From Mya arenaria (taxonomy: Eukaryota; Mollusca; Bivalvia; Myida; Myidae), in assembly GCF_026914265.1 (NCBI RefSeq), contig NC_069124.1, positions 22,320,592-22,384,591 of the forward strand: a DNA stretch of 64,000 nucleotides, read 5' to 3'. Numbering within the stretch: the stretch's first letter is position 1; each line of letters opens with the position of its first letter. Under the pieces are notes generated by a model. It worked only from the letters and a program-made list of their open reading frames with translations, did not search any database and was not told the DNA's origin. Below are positions 10,657 to 23,149 of this stretch, in pieces. The position numbers and the translations under genes were made by a program.

Positions 10657-12585
10657 TAAATATTCCTTTGTAATAAGGCTTTATAGTTTGGGACAATACA
10701 TGTAGTGTAATAACACTTTAAAAGGAATCTGACCCACAAATATGTAGATGCCTGATGACCTCCAAATTATTTTGTATCATTTGAAAGAGTTTTGTTTGAA
10801 ATAGACGAACATGTAAAAAAGAGTTTTTATGAAAAAATGTCCTTTAAAGATTGCGAGAACTCCGTTATTTTGATATCCCTATGACAATTTTCTCTGGCCA
10901 TATTTTGTTTTATCCCTGTTGTCGAATTTCACAAGTTCTTTTTATGTTTTATTTTTACTATATGTGTTAAATCGTAGGCAAATTGCACGATTTCGGTGAT
11001 TACCTGGTGTTATTCGCATTTTTTCTTCTCTTTTATAAAACATAAGTAAATCAAAGCATTGATATACAATATCAGACCTTTATGCTAAATTTTATTTTTG
11101 GTGATTACGCAGCTGAATGGTTTGTGTGTTTACCAAAATACTGGACATGCTTGATCTACTTGATCTTCTTTTCTACTGTGTAAATTTGTACTGCATTGTT
11201 TAACTCCTACACTGGATTGTGTAACTTCACCTAATACGTAGTGGTTACGTTACACCAATTGTTTTATAAGAAACGAAATTTTTATAATGTTGTTGAATGT
11301 CCAGAACACTAATGAAAGTTTCGTCTTATATATGGTGTTAGGGGTCATGAAACACTAGAAATTGTGACCTAATGCCACAGAACTCTTCAGAACCCTCTAG
11401 AACTCTAAGTGTCAAACCAGCAGAACTGTAACTCATTAAACCAACAATTGTTCAAATGTTATTTCTTTATTTAAAATGTTCCTTCTTAATATAATAATAT
11501 AATTCTAGATACAATATAACGTTCTCTATGGCTTTACCCAAACCTAACTCAAGTCCAAACCGGACTTTCCCGGACTCTTCGGACTTTCGACTCTCTCATA
11601 CACAAAACGAGCGAGAAAAAATACTCTGAATATAGGTCAAACTTGTCATAAACACAATTAATCATACTATATTTTTTGACAGACACTTTAACTAACCTAC
11701 GCTTGTTAAAGCTTTATAGATATTAAACGACATATTCCGTATAAAAATAGCAATTCTTTATACAAAAGTTTACAAAAAAATGTCAAAAATCTTATACTCT
11801 AACCTGTTTATGTTCATACTTATCGTTTTGAATGGTCACATTTCATTAGACAACCACATGTTATTGACAATTATACGCCCAAGATATGCACTTATTAATA
11901 TTTTAATACTCATTTGTTTTTAATTAACATCGGTACTGATGTGACCATTACCTGTTACATTGCATATATGTATTGTTAATTTTATGCTAGATTAATGAAA
12001 TAGTCCAATTTTTATACTTTAAAAGAGACTCTGTTGCTTTAACCATTTATACTCAAAATTGATTCGCATTACGCGACAAAATCAGTGGTATTTGGCGCGC
12101 AAATCGATCAATCCACAAAAGAATAATTAGGAAATTTATTATTTAGTGGTTTGTAATTTTTCACGAAAGGTGTGATATTTTAAACCGCAATTTGTTTTGT
12201 GCTAATATGTATGCAAAATAACAAAAATAAATCATTCGATGTATTTTTACTAAAATTATAAGCAAAATTCAATAGTTATCAAACAGGTTCAATGGCGAAG
12301 TTGTTTCATAATCCCGTCGACTTCGACATAATTGGTTTCGACCGTTACAGTAGATAAATTTTACGTCAGATTTTGGACCATATAAAGAGCAAATATAAAA
12401 AAAACTGTAATAACTTCATATATACCTACGTTTGGTAATATACATTAATAAATGGTAATCACTTAGCAACTGCCTTTCAATTAATCTGAGAATTATTTGT
12501 TTGTAACTATATTACAATATCAAACATTAAGGTTAATGAAGCTATCAGAGATCTATTCAATTTGTTTGTTTATTTGAGTTTATCA
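10657..12585. other. 3' flank of gene A, no gene seen
   Basis: AT-rich sequence that matches 36513-38880 apart from small indels and the MITE present only in unit B. No exon, RNA gene or long frame could be supported. AATAAA occurs near 12.23 kb but cannot be tied to a transcript. Confidence 0.6.
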
Positions 12586-12589
12586 AGGT

Positions 12590-13023
12590 CTGCCCGCGCC
12601 CATCGGCTGCAATATGGCTTGGCCCCGCCGTGACGCCATCACGACTTAAATTGTGTTTAAATGCCATAAGTAACATGAGATAGAAGTGTCAGCAATTCGC
12701 ATTCAAATCCAGACATTGGAATACTTGAAGAAACAGATTAAGATACAAGATATCCGGGTTCGATACCTTAGCTCTTTGCGAAGAGACCTCCTGGTTCTTT
12801 AACGTGCTCGGTGTAAAGCACCGATACACGGTATACAACTTTCCTAGGTTGAACCAGTACTGAGTACACCTTTTTTCAAGCACTACCTTCTAAATGCCGA
12901 GCTCCAGGTAAGGGAGCTACTTGTACCAGCTTTTAATGTCTTTCGGTATGACGCGTCCCGGGATCGAACCCTTGACCTCCCGCTCCGTAGGCGGCCGCCT
13001 AAACCACAAGGCCACGGAGACGG
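12590..13023 (-). mobile_element. tRNA-derived SINE (- strand), shared with unit B
   Basis: On the - strand the head reads GTGGCCTTGTGG, then the B box GGTTCGATCCC, then the body with TGGTACAAGTAGCTCCC and the CGAGCACGTTAAAGAACC block. The orthologous copy is at 38885-39333, so it pre-dates the duplication. The tRNA-like head is part of the SINE, not a tRNA gene. Confidence 0.75.
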
Positions 13024-13794
13024 TCTATTCTATTCTATTTGTGGGTCGGATTCCTCAATTCATATTAATTCTGATTTTGAAGAGGCTGAAATACTTTAAA
13101 CAATATTTATTCAGTATCAAAACATGGTACATATAATGCACAATAAATAAATAAATCAGCATAAATAATGTTGTGGATCGGGAAACAAGTTGTACAGCGG
13201 CTTATGGAAATCCCTTTCCACAAATGGCTGAAACATATTATATAAGCATCAATTTAGTGTTATTGACTATAACTATAAAATGTAGTTTACAAACATAACT
13301 TTTGTATGCCATACATATATTAGTGTTATGTTTTAATTTTGCAGGGTATATGCCATTTTAAAAAGGGAAAGAGATGTTTATCATCAATATTAATATTATA
13401 AAGGCTTTAAAGCACCAAGAAGTTTTACTGACGCTGACATTTAAACAAGAGATGAGTGCATGTGTATTCATTATGCTATTCGGAACACTCAATAATAAAG
13501 CCATTAGTGACAAAGTTTCTTAAAGACAACAATTGCTATTTCTTCTTTTTATTATTATTATTTTCAATAATTGTTTTTAATCTCCAAATGCGTTCATTAT
13601 GTTTAATTTAAATATGACAATTATGTGACTCATCATGTTGTTCATTTATTTATTTTTTTCAATGAAGAGTACATAGGATATTTTCATACTATTTTGAGAC
13701 ATGTTGTACACTTGTTATGCTTCACTTAAACTTTGAATCACATATCATATTTGTAATTAGAATGCATATCTCCTATAAGGAGGAAATAAAGGTA

Positions 13795-13895
13795 TTGTAT
13801 TGTATTGTACCGTGTTGTATCGTAATGTATCGTAAAGTATCGTATCGTATCGCCATGTATTGTATTGCATTGTATTGTGATGTATTGTATTGTAC
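13795..13895. repeat. Short pentanucleotide (TGTAT) tract
   Basis: Interrupted TATTG/TATCG units, about 100 bp. The orthologous tract in unit B (40095-40748) is about 650 bp, so this looks like the unexpanded state. Confidence 0.8.
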
Positions 13896-14736
13896 TACAT
13901 TATATTGAATATATGATTTCTTGTCTTGCACAGCGTATCACATGATATACTAATCTTGTTTTGAAGTTTTCAATATCATTCACTCATTGTGATATATTTG
14001 TTCATATCATGTCTATACTTATGTTAACTCCTGTGGACGCTTCATCAATATTGTGCAAGTGGCTCTTATTACTTGTGTTAAATGTTTCCTCAAAGTATGA
14101 TAAATATAAACCACATCATTAGAGCATTTTTATTTACAGTGTTTTTAGCAAGATTTTAGAAAACAGGTTTGATATCCATTTGCTTCTGAGTATACATAGT
14201 GGAAGTAGACTGACATAAGTATGGTTGATTCACTGTGGGTAGGGATTGGCCCAATTACTGTAACAACACACCTTTTATTCATTATTGCTTTCGCTAACAC
14301 TTCAAATAAATTTGATTACAAGCCATCAAACCGATTTTTAGATAAGTGTCAAAAAAGATCAAGAGTATTGCAATGTATTTCACCATGTACAAGTTTATAT
14401 ATTATAACATGATAATGAATTAAGTGTATTTGTTTGTATTTTCGTATTTATTGTAAATGATTGCTCCAAAATGTTAACATTTAATTCACTCTAGAGCGAA
14501 AATAAAACGTATATACATATATAAGTGTACTGTTTTTAACATTTTAGGGTATGAATCCTCTTATTATTGGTGAAAGAGCTGTTCATCGTAATAAGTCGCA
14601 CTTTAAATCCGCATAGGACGGTTTTTCTGTTGCTTTTAGGGTTACCGGCAATGAACAGTTTCAATGATTACGAGATTTTTTTCATATGCACACATACGGA
14701 TGCATGTTGTGTTCTACCAAAATGTAACGATATGTC

Positions 14737-14770
14737 TAGTGCCGATATGACTAGTGGCGAGATCAAAGTG
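14737..14770. repeat. 15-bp repeat, two to three units
   Basis: Units of GATATGACTAGTGCC type. The orthologous site at 41693-41875 has about twelve units. Confidence 0.7.
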
Positions 14771-15080
14771 GGTTTGCTTTCCTGTCAAATTTACCTGTAC
14801 AATTGAATTCGTTTGGATAAAGATCTGGCAGTGAAAAGAGGAATTTATTTATAGCAAAAGAGCATAAGTCATTCTTCACTTGTATGCATCGATATTATCG
14901 GTGTTTATTATAATGAACATTTTGCATAAATATTTAACCAATTAATATCATATCTGTTTGGGATTTGTTTCCTTACTGTTCACATTGATTCCATAAATAT
15001 TAAGTATCCCTTCAGGAAAATTATTAGATGTTGCTAGATACATCAAAGCTGTATGAAAATGAAGAGATTCTACTTCTCTT

Positions 15081-16870
15081 AAATATGTATATTCCTTCGA
15101 AACCCGTTAGCTCGATATCGCCTGGCTTCATTGGTTCGCTGGCTCGAACGGGATGTAAAGGATCGATTTTTTTACTCTCGATATTCGCGAGGTTCAAAAT
15201 ATTTTGGCCGATCTCTAGGATATCGAGCCATTGGATTTCGACTGTAAGTTTTTTGTAGATTTTGATATTTTGTAAACCGTTATGTTTTCAAACAAAGTTG
15301 GAAGATATACATAATATATAATTAGGAAGTATATATTTACATCACTGAATTTGATGAAAGAAGAGAGGTTCTAAAAAAACTAAAGGACTTCCTCCTTCAG
15401 TAAATGATATACTATGTATAAAAGATTTGAGTGAAATTCTCTAAATTTATTATTTCTAAACGATCTTGGTTTATATAATATATTAGGACTTTTAGTCCAT
15501 GTTTTAATGAAGATAGTTCTGCCGGATGAATAAAATTGCTAGGGTTTAAGGCAGGTTAAAAGGGGGGGGGAAGTACACACTGTTTCGAGTCGCGAACAAT
15601 CTGCACATTATGAATTTGACAGAAAATGTTCAAATTGTGTTCATTTGAAGTCATACTGCAACTGCAAAAACTAAAAAGTGTATGGGTTCAAAAACAAAAC
15701 ATTGTGATGAAACTAGGGAGTAAAAAAGGTTAAGGCTTGCTTTAAAGTTTTGCCTAATTTGACTTGTTTTACAACGATTGCAAAATGAATTATTTCAACA
15801 TTATATCAATCACTCTCGCTTGCACGATGTAACGCGAGAGTGTGGTCTTGTGTTGTGGGGGAAACCGGAGTTACCCGAGGAAACCTTCACTTGTCCGGCT
15901 TGGTAGCCACAATCCCAACTCCTATGCGCTCAGTCCGGAAATCGATCCCGGGTCGCCTATGAGGCAGGTTCAATAAAGTATGTAGGTCTGTGGCATACAG
16001 CCTAAATATATGAGCCATATATAATGGGTACTTCAATTAACAACTACGTAACCACGAGTTACCAGCAAAACACTCGCCAACATATCGCTATTTTGTTATA
16101 TCTTATTAAACAAACCATATTTGTTTTCGTTTTCATCATAAAATTCAAATGAGTTAAACATTATGATGCAGTAGTAAGTAGTAAGAATAAAAATAATATT
16201 TTTAACTATTAACCTTTTTTGATCCCCTTTAATACAAAATGCTCATATCAAACTAACATGCTAAATCCAAATAAAATAGGATAGAATGGAATTCGGAGAA
16301 GTTATAATAATCCGAGAATAATGCATATTGTCCATATAGTCCCCTTCATGTCAACCCATAGACACAAGCTGCACTAAACTTCTTGCCCCGATTTCTCGAA
16401 ACTTCTTAAACTGCTTAGATTAGCAACGAGTTTAAACTCGTTATTCGATTTAACTAAACCGCTTTGTTAAATCGAATTTCACAAAAGCGTTTAACAACCG
16501 GTTTAGCCGAATAGTTCTTGTTTTTATGATATTTTATTGAAGCAGTATGCTTTAACCCGGAATCCCGATCGGAATAACTACTCACTTTTGATATAAAACA
16601 TTTTGTATGTGAAGGATATGCCATATCAAAAATCTTAAAAAAGATACGTCAACGTACAATTATTTGGACTTGGCTCGACTAAACGTCCTATACCAGTCAA
16701 GGCGTCGACTGTCAACAACAGCAATGGCGTCTTTTAATAAAATAGCGAAAAAAGGTATGCGGACTGATCCGACAAGGAGAAGACAATGGTTACTGGTTTG
16801 ATTGTGGAAGAAGAAAAAATTCTACATCTTTCGATCAAGCATAACCTTTGAATGTTCAAGGACTTAATTT
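15081..16870. other. Intergenic, dispersed repeat fragments only
   Basis: 15.1-15.24 kb contains a foldback-like stretch rich in GATATCG and CTCGA. 16.38-16.51 kb has a short AT-rich palindrome (GTTTAAACTCG with its mirror). No exon or long coding frame could be supported. Confidence 0.5.
15825..15962. repeat. Dispersed GC-richer repeat, class unknown
   Basis: GC-richer block (GTGGGGGAAACCGGAGTTAC, then CCACTTGTCCGGCTTGG-like sequence) ending in a B-box-like GATCCCGGGTCG. Unlike its AT-rich surroundings. It resembles repeats common in bivalve DNA, from memory only; not classifiable here. Confidence 0.4.
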
Positions 16871-16874
16871 CAAC

Positions 16875-17172
16875 GGGGTCCTTTCTTTTTGCTGAAGACA
16901 CAGCACGCTAAGGAGACATTGGTGGGATACAAGAAAGACCAGGTGCGATACCCTGGTTCTTTTACGTGCTTGGTGTAAAGCCCCGATTATTTTCCTTGGT
17001 TAAACCAGTACTGAGTACACCACTTTTCCAAGCACTACCCTTTAAATGCCGAGCGCCAGGCAAGGGAGCTACTTGTACCAACTTTAAACGTCTTTTGGTA
17101 TGACGCGACCAGGGATCGAACCCATGACCTCCCGCTCTGTAGGTGGACACTAATCCACTAGACCACTGGTGT
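16875..17172 (-). mobile_element. tRNA-derived SINE (- strand), best-preserved copy
   Basis: On the - strand: head with GTGGTCTAGTGGATTAG, B box GGTTCGATCCC, then the body shared with the other SINEs in the window, ending near AGGACCCCGTTG. It is the most complete copy and a good reference for the family. It lies just outside the LTR element. Confidence 0.8.
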
Positions 17173-17230
17173 AGATAACAATACTGTATTTGGTTCATTA
17201 CTATTTGTACAACTTCCTTGTACTGTACAG

Positions 17231-17433
17231 TAAAGTAATCCCTATTAATATTTCAGACCAAAACTAGCTTACCATTTAGTCTAAGGGTTAAACACGTGAG
17301 CTATTTTATCAATCAGTTATTTAGTACGTCTTGCTTCACCAACAGATGGTCTCGAACTGCCCGAGATCTACGCACTGACCAGTGACGTCAGCGCTTCTTG
17401 TGTGAACAGGTCAATTAGTGCACTCGCACTACA
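17231..17433 (-). repeat. 3' LTR of the Ty3-like element
   Basis: About 203 bp, direct copy of 20701-20904, directly preceded on the - strand by the purine-rich AATCAGGGGGAGAG. Confidence 0.85.
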
Positions 17434-17715
17434 CTCTCCCCCTGATTCTTTTGTTGGGACGGCACCGGGGTTGACTGAAGACCGATCAAGTCATCAAGAA
17501 CTGACAAGATCGCTGCTATGACTGGTCCAACAAGGGAGTTGAACAAGCCAATGAATGCTACAAAATATATACACCAGTTAATTTTTATTTCTAGCACTTC
17601 TGGTTGAGGCTACTTGAAGTAACAAACTGCAACTAGATGTTATGGGCTCAACTTTTTGTAAACCCATCTACTTCACCTTCCCCTTCCCACCTAGAAGAAA
17701 AGCCTGTCCTGTACT

Positions 17716-18156
17716 TCAGGATACTGCATGCAGCCTCTGGCCATCATCGTCGGCTGTCATCGATACTTCTTTCCCCCCTGGATCCCATGTCCTGCTTTCT
17801 TCTGTTGTCGGAGTAGCCTGAGGATCAGTCTCAGTTGAAACGGCTACTTCAGAGACAGCTACTTGCCAAGAACTCCCTCGGTCAACCCGCTTGCCACTGT
17901 TGTCATAAACATGGTGTTGTTGCTCTGTAATGTATTGAGCACTCGCTGATCCCCTGTGCACGATCTCCCTCTGCATTATTGAGCCTTCCGGCCACGAGAT
18001 ACTATGTGCCCGTTGTGTACTACCCAATGCGGCTATAGCCCCCACTCCCTGACAGATGCTCCCGGATGCTGGGTTCTTGAACGCGCGACCTTCCCCAACC
18101 TCAGCCTTCTGCGCTGCAATCGGGACTACATCTACCCCAAGAAAAATGAACCACAT
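17716..18156 (-). pseudogene. Open frame between RNase H and 3' LTR of the Ty3-like element
   Basis: A 146-codon frame without recognisable domain. In intact Ty3-like elements this interval holds integrase and its tail; no zinc-binding or DDE motif is seen here. It may be the far end of pol joined across the deletion. Confidence 0.3.
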
Positions 18157-18220
18157 TGGTTATCAGCCCTCACACAATAATTACAAACACCGCAAGGAAG
18201 CTCTCCAACTGCAACTCCAG

Positions 18221-18640
18221 CTACATATGAATTGCAGTGACCAGGATCTGACTTCTTTCCTGATTGGCACTCCAAAACCATGTTGAATGAGCCAATTCCT
18301 CAATCCAACAAGCTAGCTGACCCTGCGGTTCTTTGTAATTCAACAACCAAGTCATACTTGAGTGGTCGGTCCGGACTTTGAAAGGTCTACCGAGCAAATA
18401 ATGTCTATACTGCTGAGTATATCTGACAACTGCTAACAGCTCTTTTCTCGTAGTGCAGTATTTCTGCTTTTCTTTCGTTAGGATGTAACTGCCATAGGCA
18501 ATGACATGCTCTGTACCATTCTGAATTTGCAAGAGCTTCGTACTGACAACATTGTCTGACACGTCGCAATTCAAAACAAACTCGCATACCGGTTTTGCTA
18601 ATGCTGACAGGGATTTCAACAGACAAGCCTGACAGGAGGT
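18221..18640 (-). pseudogene. RNase H region of Ty3-like pol (fragment)
   Basis: The 132-codon frame shows the Ty3-group RNase H pattern: an Asp-centred first strand (NCDVSDN), then YCTTRKELLAVV, YRHYLLGRPF and VRTDHSSMTWLLNYKEPQGQ. It is a C-terminal piece of pol only. The reverse transcriptase that should lie upstream is missing, and gag begins about 260 bp away. Confidence 0.8.
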
Positions 18641-18880
18641 GCAATCTCGTCTAGTACTGTACCATCAGCTGGCAGAGAGCCTGGTGTCAAACAAGGAGAA
18701 GGTGTTTCGCCTTGTTCTTCTGGATGTATGTCATTTGTGGTCTCATTAAATGAAACAATGACTACAGATCTGGTAGTGAATTGGATGGTACAGTCTCAAT
18801 AGAAACAAGTTTGCTACTTACCTCGTTGTTTCGCTCTTCTGGGATTGTTCCGAAGTATTCTTGGGTCGAGGATTGGCTCC

Positions 18881-19486
18881 CTATTCTGACCCTTTTGCGT
18901 TAAAATCAAACGCCCTAAAGTCCTTCTTGTGGGGACATTCAGCGATCATGTGCGACTTACTATCACAAATGTTACAGCTATACGTACCTCGCGGACGGTT
19001 AAAACACTTCTGTCTGCTTCGCTGTTGAGTGGGCCTAGCTTCTCCAAGCCGCTTCACCTCGTTTGGCAGACTCTGTATTTCTCCCTTGAGAAGCTCATGT
19101 CTGACACAGGTACCCATAGCACTCTTGGAATGCTGAAACAACCTAATGTTATTCATGGCCTCTTCGATGGTTGTATACTTACGCATGAAGGTGCTATGAT
19201 CAGTTTCACGATCTTGCCGGTCTTGACAGAAGGGGTCTATCGCCTTCTGGATTGTCAAGGTCTCCGGAAGTGACCGGAAAGCTTCGGCAGCTAGTTCCTG
19301 TACCCTATCTGCACAGTCTTCCATACACTCACCCTTTTCCTGAGAAGAGTCAGCAAACTTGGCTTGCGCGGAGGCGGGAAACTCTGAGCCGAACCGCTCC
19401 TTAAGTTTGCTCAATAAAGAACGGTAGGTAATTTGTGGACTGCATTGAAGCAACCGAGCACATTTGTCGAGTGCCTTCCCTGACAA
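18881..19486 (-). pseudogene. gag-like region with zinc knuckle, Ty3-like element
   Basis: A 201-codon frame with a capsid-like helical stretch (LLSKLKERFGSEFPASAQAK) and a CCHC knuckle (CNICDSKSHMIAEC, spacing 2-4-4) near its C-terminus. It gives the nucleocapsid end of Gag. Upstream parts lie in other frames (19.6-20.5 kb), so the gene is broken. Confidence 0.75.
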
Positions 19487-19647
19487 ACAATGTTATAAGC
19501 AAAGTTTACAATCATCTGTACTCCAGGCAAACGATTGTGCACACTGCTGAAACTTAGGTAGATTCACCACCATATACCAGAGATTTAGGTATATCCTTCA
19601 ATGCATGAGTCCCCTGCGCACAGAGTGGCCATGAGGGGACGCCTGTA

Positions 19648-20514
19648 CTACCTCTTGGGGATATTCCTAATGTTTTTGCGAAATATGGTCCTTATTAGGT
19701 AAGGGGGAGCGCAACTTATCTTGCTTAAACCCTTCATCTTTGGGGCATGTCTAGCGTCGGACTCATCAGATGAAGAATCATGACGTTGAAGGGACAAGAG
19801 TTTGGAGTGAGGTAACCGACTGCTTTTATGCATACGTACCTTTTTCTGTCGGTTACTGTATGAGCGCGGGATACCAGATGCTGACTGGACATTCTCATTA
19901 CTGTTGCTTTCTCGCAGTCTACCCGGGTTGTAAACACTGGGGCTTGGCAATAAATGTTCAAGATTTATAGCGCTGTGGGACACTACGTAGCAATGATGTT
20001 AGTTGATTAATGCGGTCATTTAACTGCTTTTGTGCAGAGGCAACCAAGTTCTCAAAACCGTCTACCTCAGTCTCTATTTTTGAATCAAGAGGGGTGGTCG
20101 GGGTTGTTTGAACACCTTGAGGAGGGGGCCGGCGTTGCCGACCAAGTCTCTGTGTAGGGTGAACTCCAACTCTTGCATGACAGAGTCCGGCAATTAATGC
20201 CGAAGCATTGTTTGCAAACTTTCTGCTGTGTGATTGCAATAATGCTCACGCAAATCTATAATAGTTGATGCTAACCTTGGGCCAATATTTGGAACTGTCT
20301 GCAAGTCTTCAACAGACAAGAAGTTAACAAGCACTTTACTACTGGCCATGCTTACAAATGCTCCAAAGTAGAAGAATAATTTAATTGTACAATCACCAAC
20401 CTTGTTTGTCTTCTGTGCGGCTACTCTTCCCGTGCAAAAAGTGGCTAAGGACGCTGAAAAGGCCTCAAAAAACAAACAAAAGTAAAAGAAGGGGCCGGGT
20501 AAGTGGCAGTCCAT
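19648..20514 (-). pseudogene. N-terminal gag region with helix-hairpin-helix-like motif
   Basis: Three overlapping frames follow the 5' LTR. The first (ending about 20194) contains LQTVPNIGPRLASTIIDLRE, which fits a helix-hairpin-helix DNA-binding motif (central GxG-type turn between two helices). The next frames are proline/glutamine-rich, with no clear domain. Their order after the LTR suggests the start of Gag, broken by frameshifts. Confidence 0.5.
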
Positions 20515-20700
20515 GAAGACTACGACGTAGAATCAAATAATCAACTGCTGAGACCAGAAGAAAATTAACAATGACCAAATATTGACGACAAAATGTGGCT
20601 TCAAACGCGGGAAAATTCTCGAAGAAAATTTGCCAACAAAAGTTGCAGAATTTCAGCAACAATTGCACTGGAACGGCTTTATTAAACACCGCTGCCACCA

Positions 20701-20904
20701 TAAAAGTATTCCCTATTAATTATACAGACCAAAACTAGCTTACTATTTAGTCTAAGGGATAAACACGTGAGGTCTTTTATTAAGCAGTTATTTAGTACGT
20801 CTTGCTTCACTAGCAGCTGGTCTCGAACTCCCCGAGTTCTACGCACAGACCAGTGACGTCAGCACTTCATGTGTGAACAGGTCAAATAGTGCACTTGCAC
20901 TACA
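20701..20904 (-). repeat. 5' LTR of the Ty3-like element
   Basis: Direct copy of 17231-17433. On the - strand it is followed immediately by TGGTGGCAGCGG, a sequence of primer-binding-site type. Confidence 0.85.
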
Positions 20905-21739
20905 ATAGTACAGTATGAGTAAAGTATGCGGAAATATCATAAAATATCACAAATAATGAATCGTAGAACATATTCATACATAAACCCCCCTTTAACAAAA
21001 ATGTCATTGACGCAAAATGTAGCAAACCTGCTTTGGACACAGGGTACAGAAACCAGTTATATTTTCTAGCCTAGAGTACTCTATTTTTATATACTGTATA
21101 CATATAGTCTAGAAGAAATAAAATAATTTGTTTCCGTCCCATGTGGCATTGGATAGTTTTCAGGCTACAATGTATCCCACAGTATTGACAAAATGAATAA
21201 TTCATATGTTATCAATATATAATCGACTACTTCCGGGGCTATATCCGCTTGCATTTACCCATCCGATTTAACAGCAAGAAAATACATTGGCCGTCTCTAA
21301 GGTGACATACTACCTAGATTATTGAAAAGTATGAAAATATAATTTTCAAATGAATACATGCCTTCTATTCGAAAAATGCTGCTTTGCATGTTGCCACATC
21401 CGATCTCAATTCTATCGTCCTGCTAACGATCTGGGCGAACACCTTAATGACAACCTTTACCGCCCGGCATACTGTATTGAAGAAGGTGAAATCCCATGGA
21501 CAGCACCCACTACTATACTGACTTTACAACTTTTAATTAACTCCAAGATTCTAGACAGTTCTAGCACTTGTGAAACTTTTATAAACACTTGTTAATTTCC
21601 TTAAGACCTGAAATGTTATAAGATTATTCTTAAACATCGACCATTCTCCAACAAACCTTAACTAAAAATTCAAAACTAGCATTTGGGAAACATGTTTTTT
21701 TAATGTTTTGAGTAATTCCAGATCGTGAAATAGCTGAAA
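20905..21739. other. Intergenic, nothing recognised
   Basis: AT-rich sequence with one 81-codon frame (21350-21595) that has no recognisable domain and no flanking splice pattern. Nothing else supportable. Confidence 0.5.
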
Positions 21740-21985
21740 GTGTCATATTAAACGAAGCCTTGATATAATAGAAAGAGAAAACACGTTACTAAACGAAGCC
21801 CTGATATAGTACACATACACGGAACTCAACAAAACTGTGTTATAAAATGACGCACATGTAAGTAACGAATGAATCCTTGCTTAAACATATAAACATGATG
21901 CAGAACCAAGCTATGTTTCAACTGACATACATGTTTCTAGGCGAAGCCTTTTTATAAAAGAGACGCATGCTGCAGAACGTATAAA
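21740..21985. repeat. Relic of the 36-bp satellite
   Basis: Six or so decayed units (AACGAAGCCTTGATATAATA and AGACGCATGCTGCAGAACG types), third location of the satellite in the window. Confidence 0.7.
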
Positions 21986-21989
21986 AAGA

Positions 21990-23140
21990 CGGGTCCCGCG
22001 TACATTTAGCAACATGAGTTCGCAGGAATGTTTTTGGAGTACCAAGTCTTAAAAGTAAACAAAAAGGAACACGTTATGTCCAAAGATGTATTTAATTTAA
22101 TTTTGAAAGATGGCATTAAACTTGCACGGCTAATGTTAATGGCGGGACACACGGTGGTTGAAAACATGTCGTACCTATCAAGTCCAAGGGTCACCATTAT
22201 AGACCCTTTCAAGCGTCACCATAAACACGCACCGTATTGTACACTAAACACCATCGGCTGAAAGACACTGGTAACAGCGGTACTGAACGGCATAGGCGTA
22301 TTTAATATTTTAAGTATTGACTAAATGTAAATCGCCACCGCGTCAATTGAATCTACCTGAAGCAAGGTTCACCGCCAAAAAACAACAACACGAAACGACA
22401 AGAACTTATACCCCAATAATGAACTCCTTATTTATTAATATTAGTGGGGGGGTTTGGAGGGCGATTTACAAAAAGTCCCATGTACGCCATGAATTAATAA
22501 AGAAGAGTTCGCCCAGCTGCGAACACCATTTGATTTTTTCCAGAATCCACATTCTTGTAGCGACCTGAGCCCTACTCCAAATATAACACCATATTAAGTA
22601 TGTATACATCCTGGGGCCATAACAAACAGGTCCTGGACTGGGCTAGAAATTTGTTATTTTGGGTATACAGTTCGGCCACTGGTAGTAAAACAACCAAGTC
22701 CAGTCGAGATGTTATTAAGGAAAAAGACTGTTACCTAATTCGGAAATGTATCCTATCAGAAAACAGACGAGGAGCGCCTTTATGTTACTATACTTGTTGT
22801 ACCTGCCCCCATGTTCAAAGCTAGTCTTGCTGCATAGCTATTTATTCCTTTCCTTGCCTTGTCCATGGCAGATAAACTTGTACTATGGCGCCATGACATT
22901 CTTAGCAATAGCTAAGACCAAATAATGATAGTACCGGACATGTTCAGATGGACATATTTAACTATATCCTGATCAAGTTGCATATTTTAACGGATTTTGT
23001 TTCGCCGATATCGTTAGCTCCACAGTGAATCAAAATAAAATTTGGGGGAGACCCTATCTTTAACAAAAATCAAACATCCAAACTGAAATGAATTAAAAAC
23101 ATAATTGCATTCATAAGTGACCCTTGTGTACAGCGGCAAA
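21990..23140. other. Unassigned stretch left of the DIRS-like remnant
   Basis: Short frames only (77 codons at 22028-22261, 83 at 22317-22568), no domain recognised. A small hairpin pairs TAAATCGCC (about 22.33 kb) with GGCGATTTA (about 22.46 kb). It could be the 3' non-coding part of the DIRS-like element. Confidence 0.4.
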
Positions 23141-23149
23141 CCGGCATGT

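Larger units (their letters stand above)
13024..15080. other. Distal part of unit A, no gene seen
   Basis: Matches 39334-42185. It contains the short TGTAT tract and the 15-bp repeat listed separately. Homology to unit B ends near ACATCAAAGCTGTATGAAA (about 15.04-15.08 kb), which marks the right edge of the duplication. Frames of 60-80 codons are not conserved in unit B. Confidence 0.6.
17231..20904 (-). mobile_element. Ty3-like LTR retrotransposon, internally deleted
   Basis: Direct repeats of about 203 bp (17231-17433 and 20701-20904) differ at roughly one base in ten. On the - strand each starts TGTAGTGC. A primer-binding-type sequence (TGGTGGCAGCGG, 20689-20700) follows the 5' LTR and a polypurine tract (AATCAGGGGGAGAG, 17434-17447) precedes the 3' LTR. 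Between them are gag-like and RNase H regions; protease, most of reverse transcriptase and integrase are absent. A target-site duplication was not resolved. The element is inactive. Confidence 0.85.

Noticed and set aside
12940..13023. tRNA gene (A and B boxes present)
   Set aside because: It is continuous with the SINE body shared by four copies, and the cloverleaf does not close.
18929..19273. 114-codon + strand frame
   Set aside because: Antisense shadow of the gag-like frame of the - strand Ty3-like element.
17221..20915. A GTACAG-type target duplication around the LTR element
   Set aside because: GTACAG is adjacent to the left LTR but three bases away from the right one, so it cannot be claimed.
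22028..22824. Three frames of 74-83 codons
   Set aside because: No domain, no splice logic, no conservation visible within the window; left as unassigned sequence.
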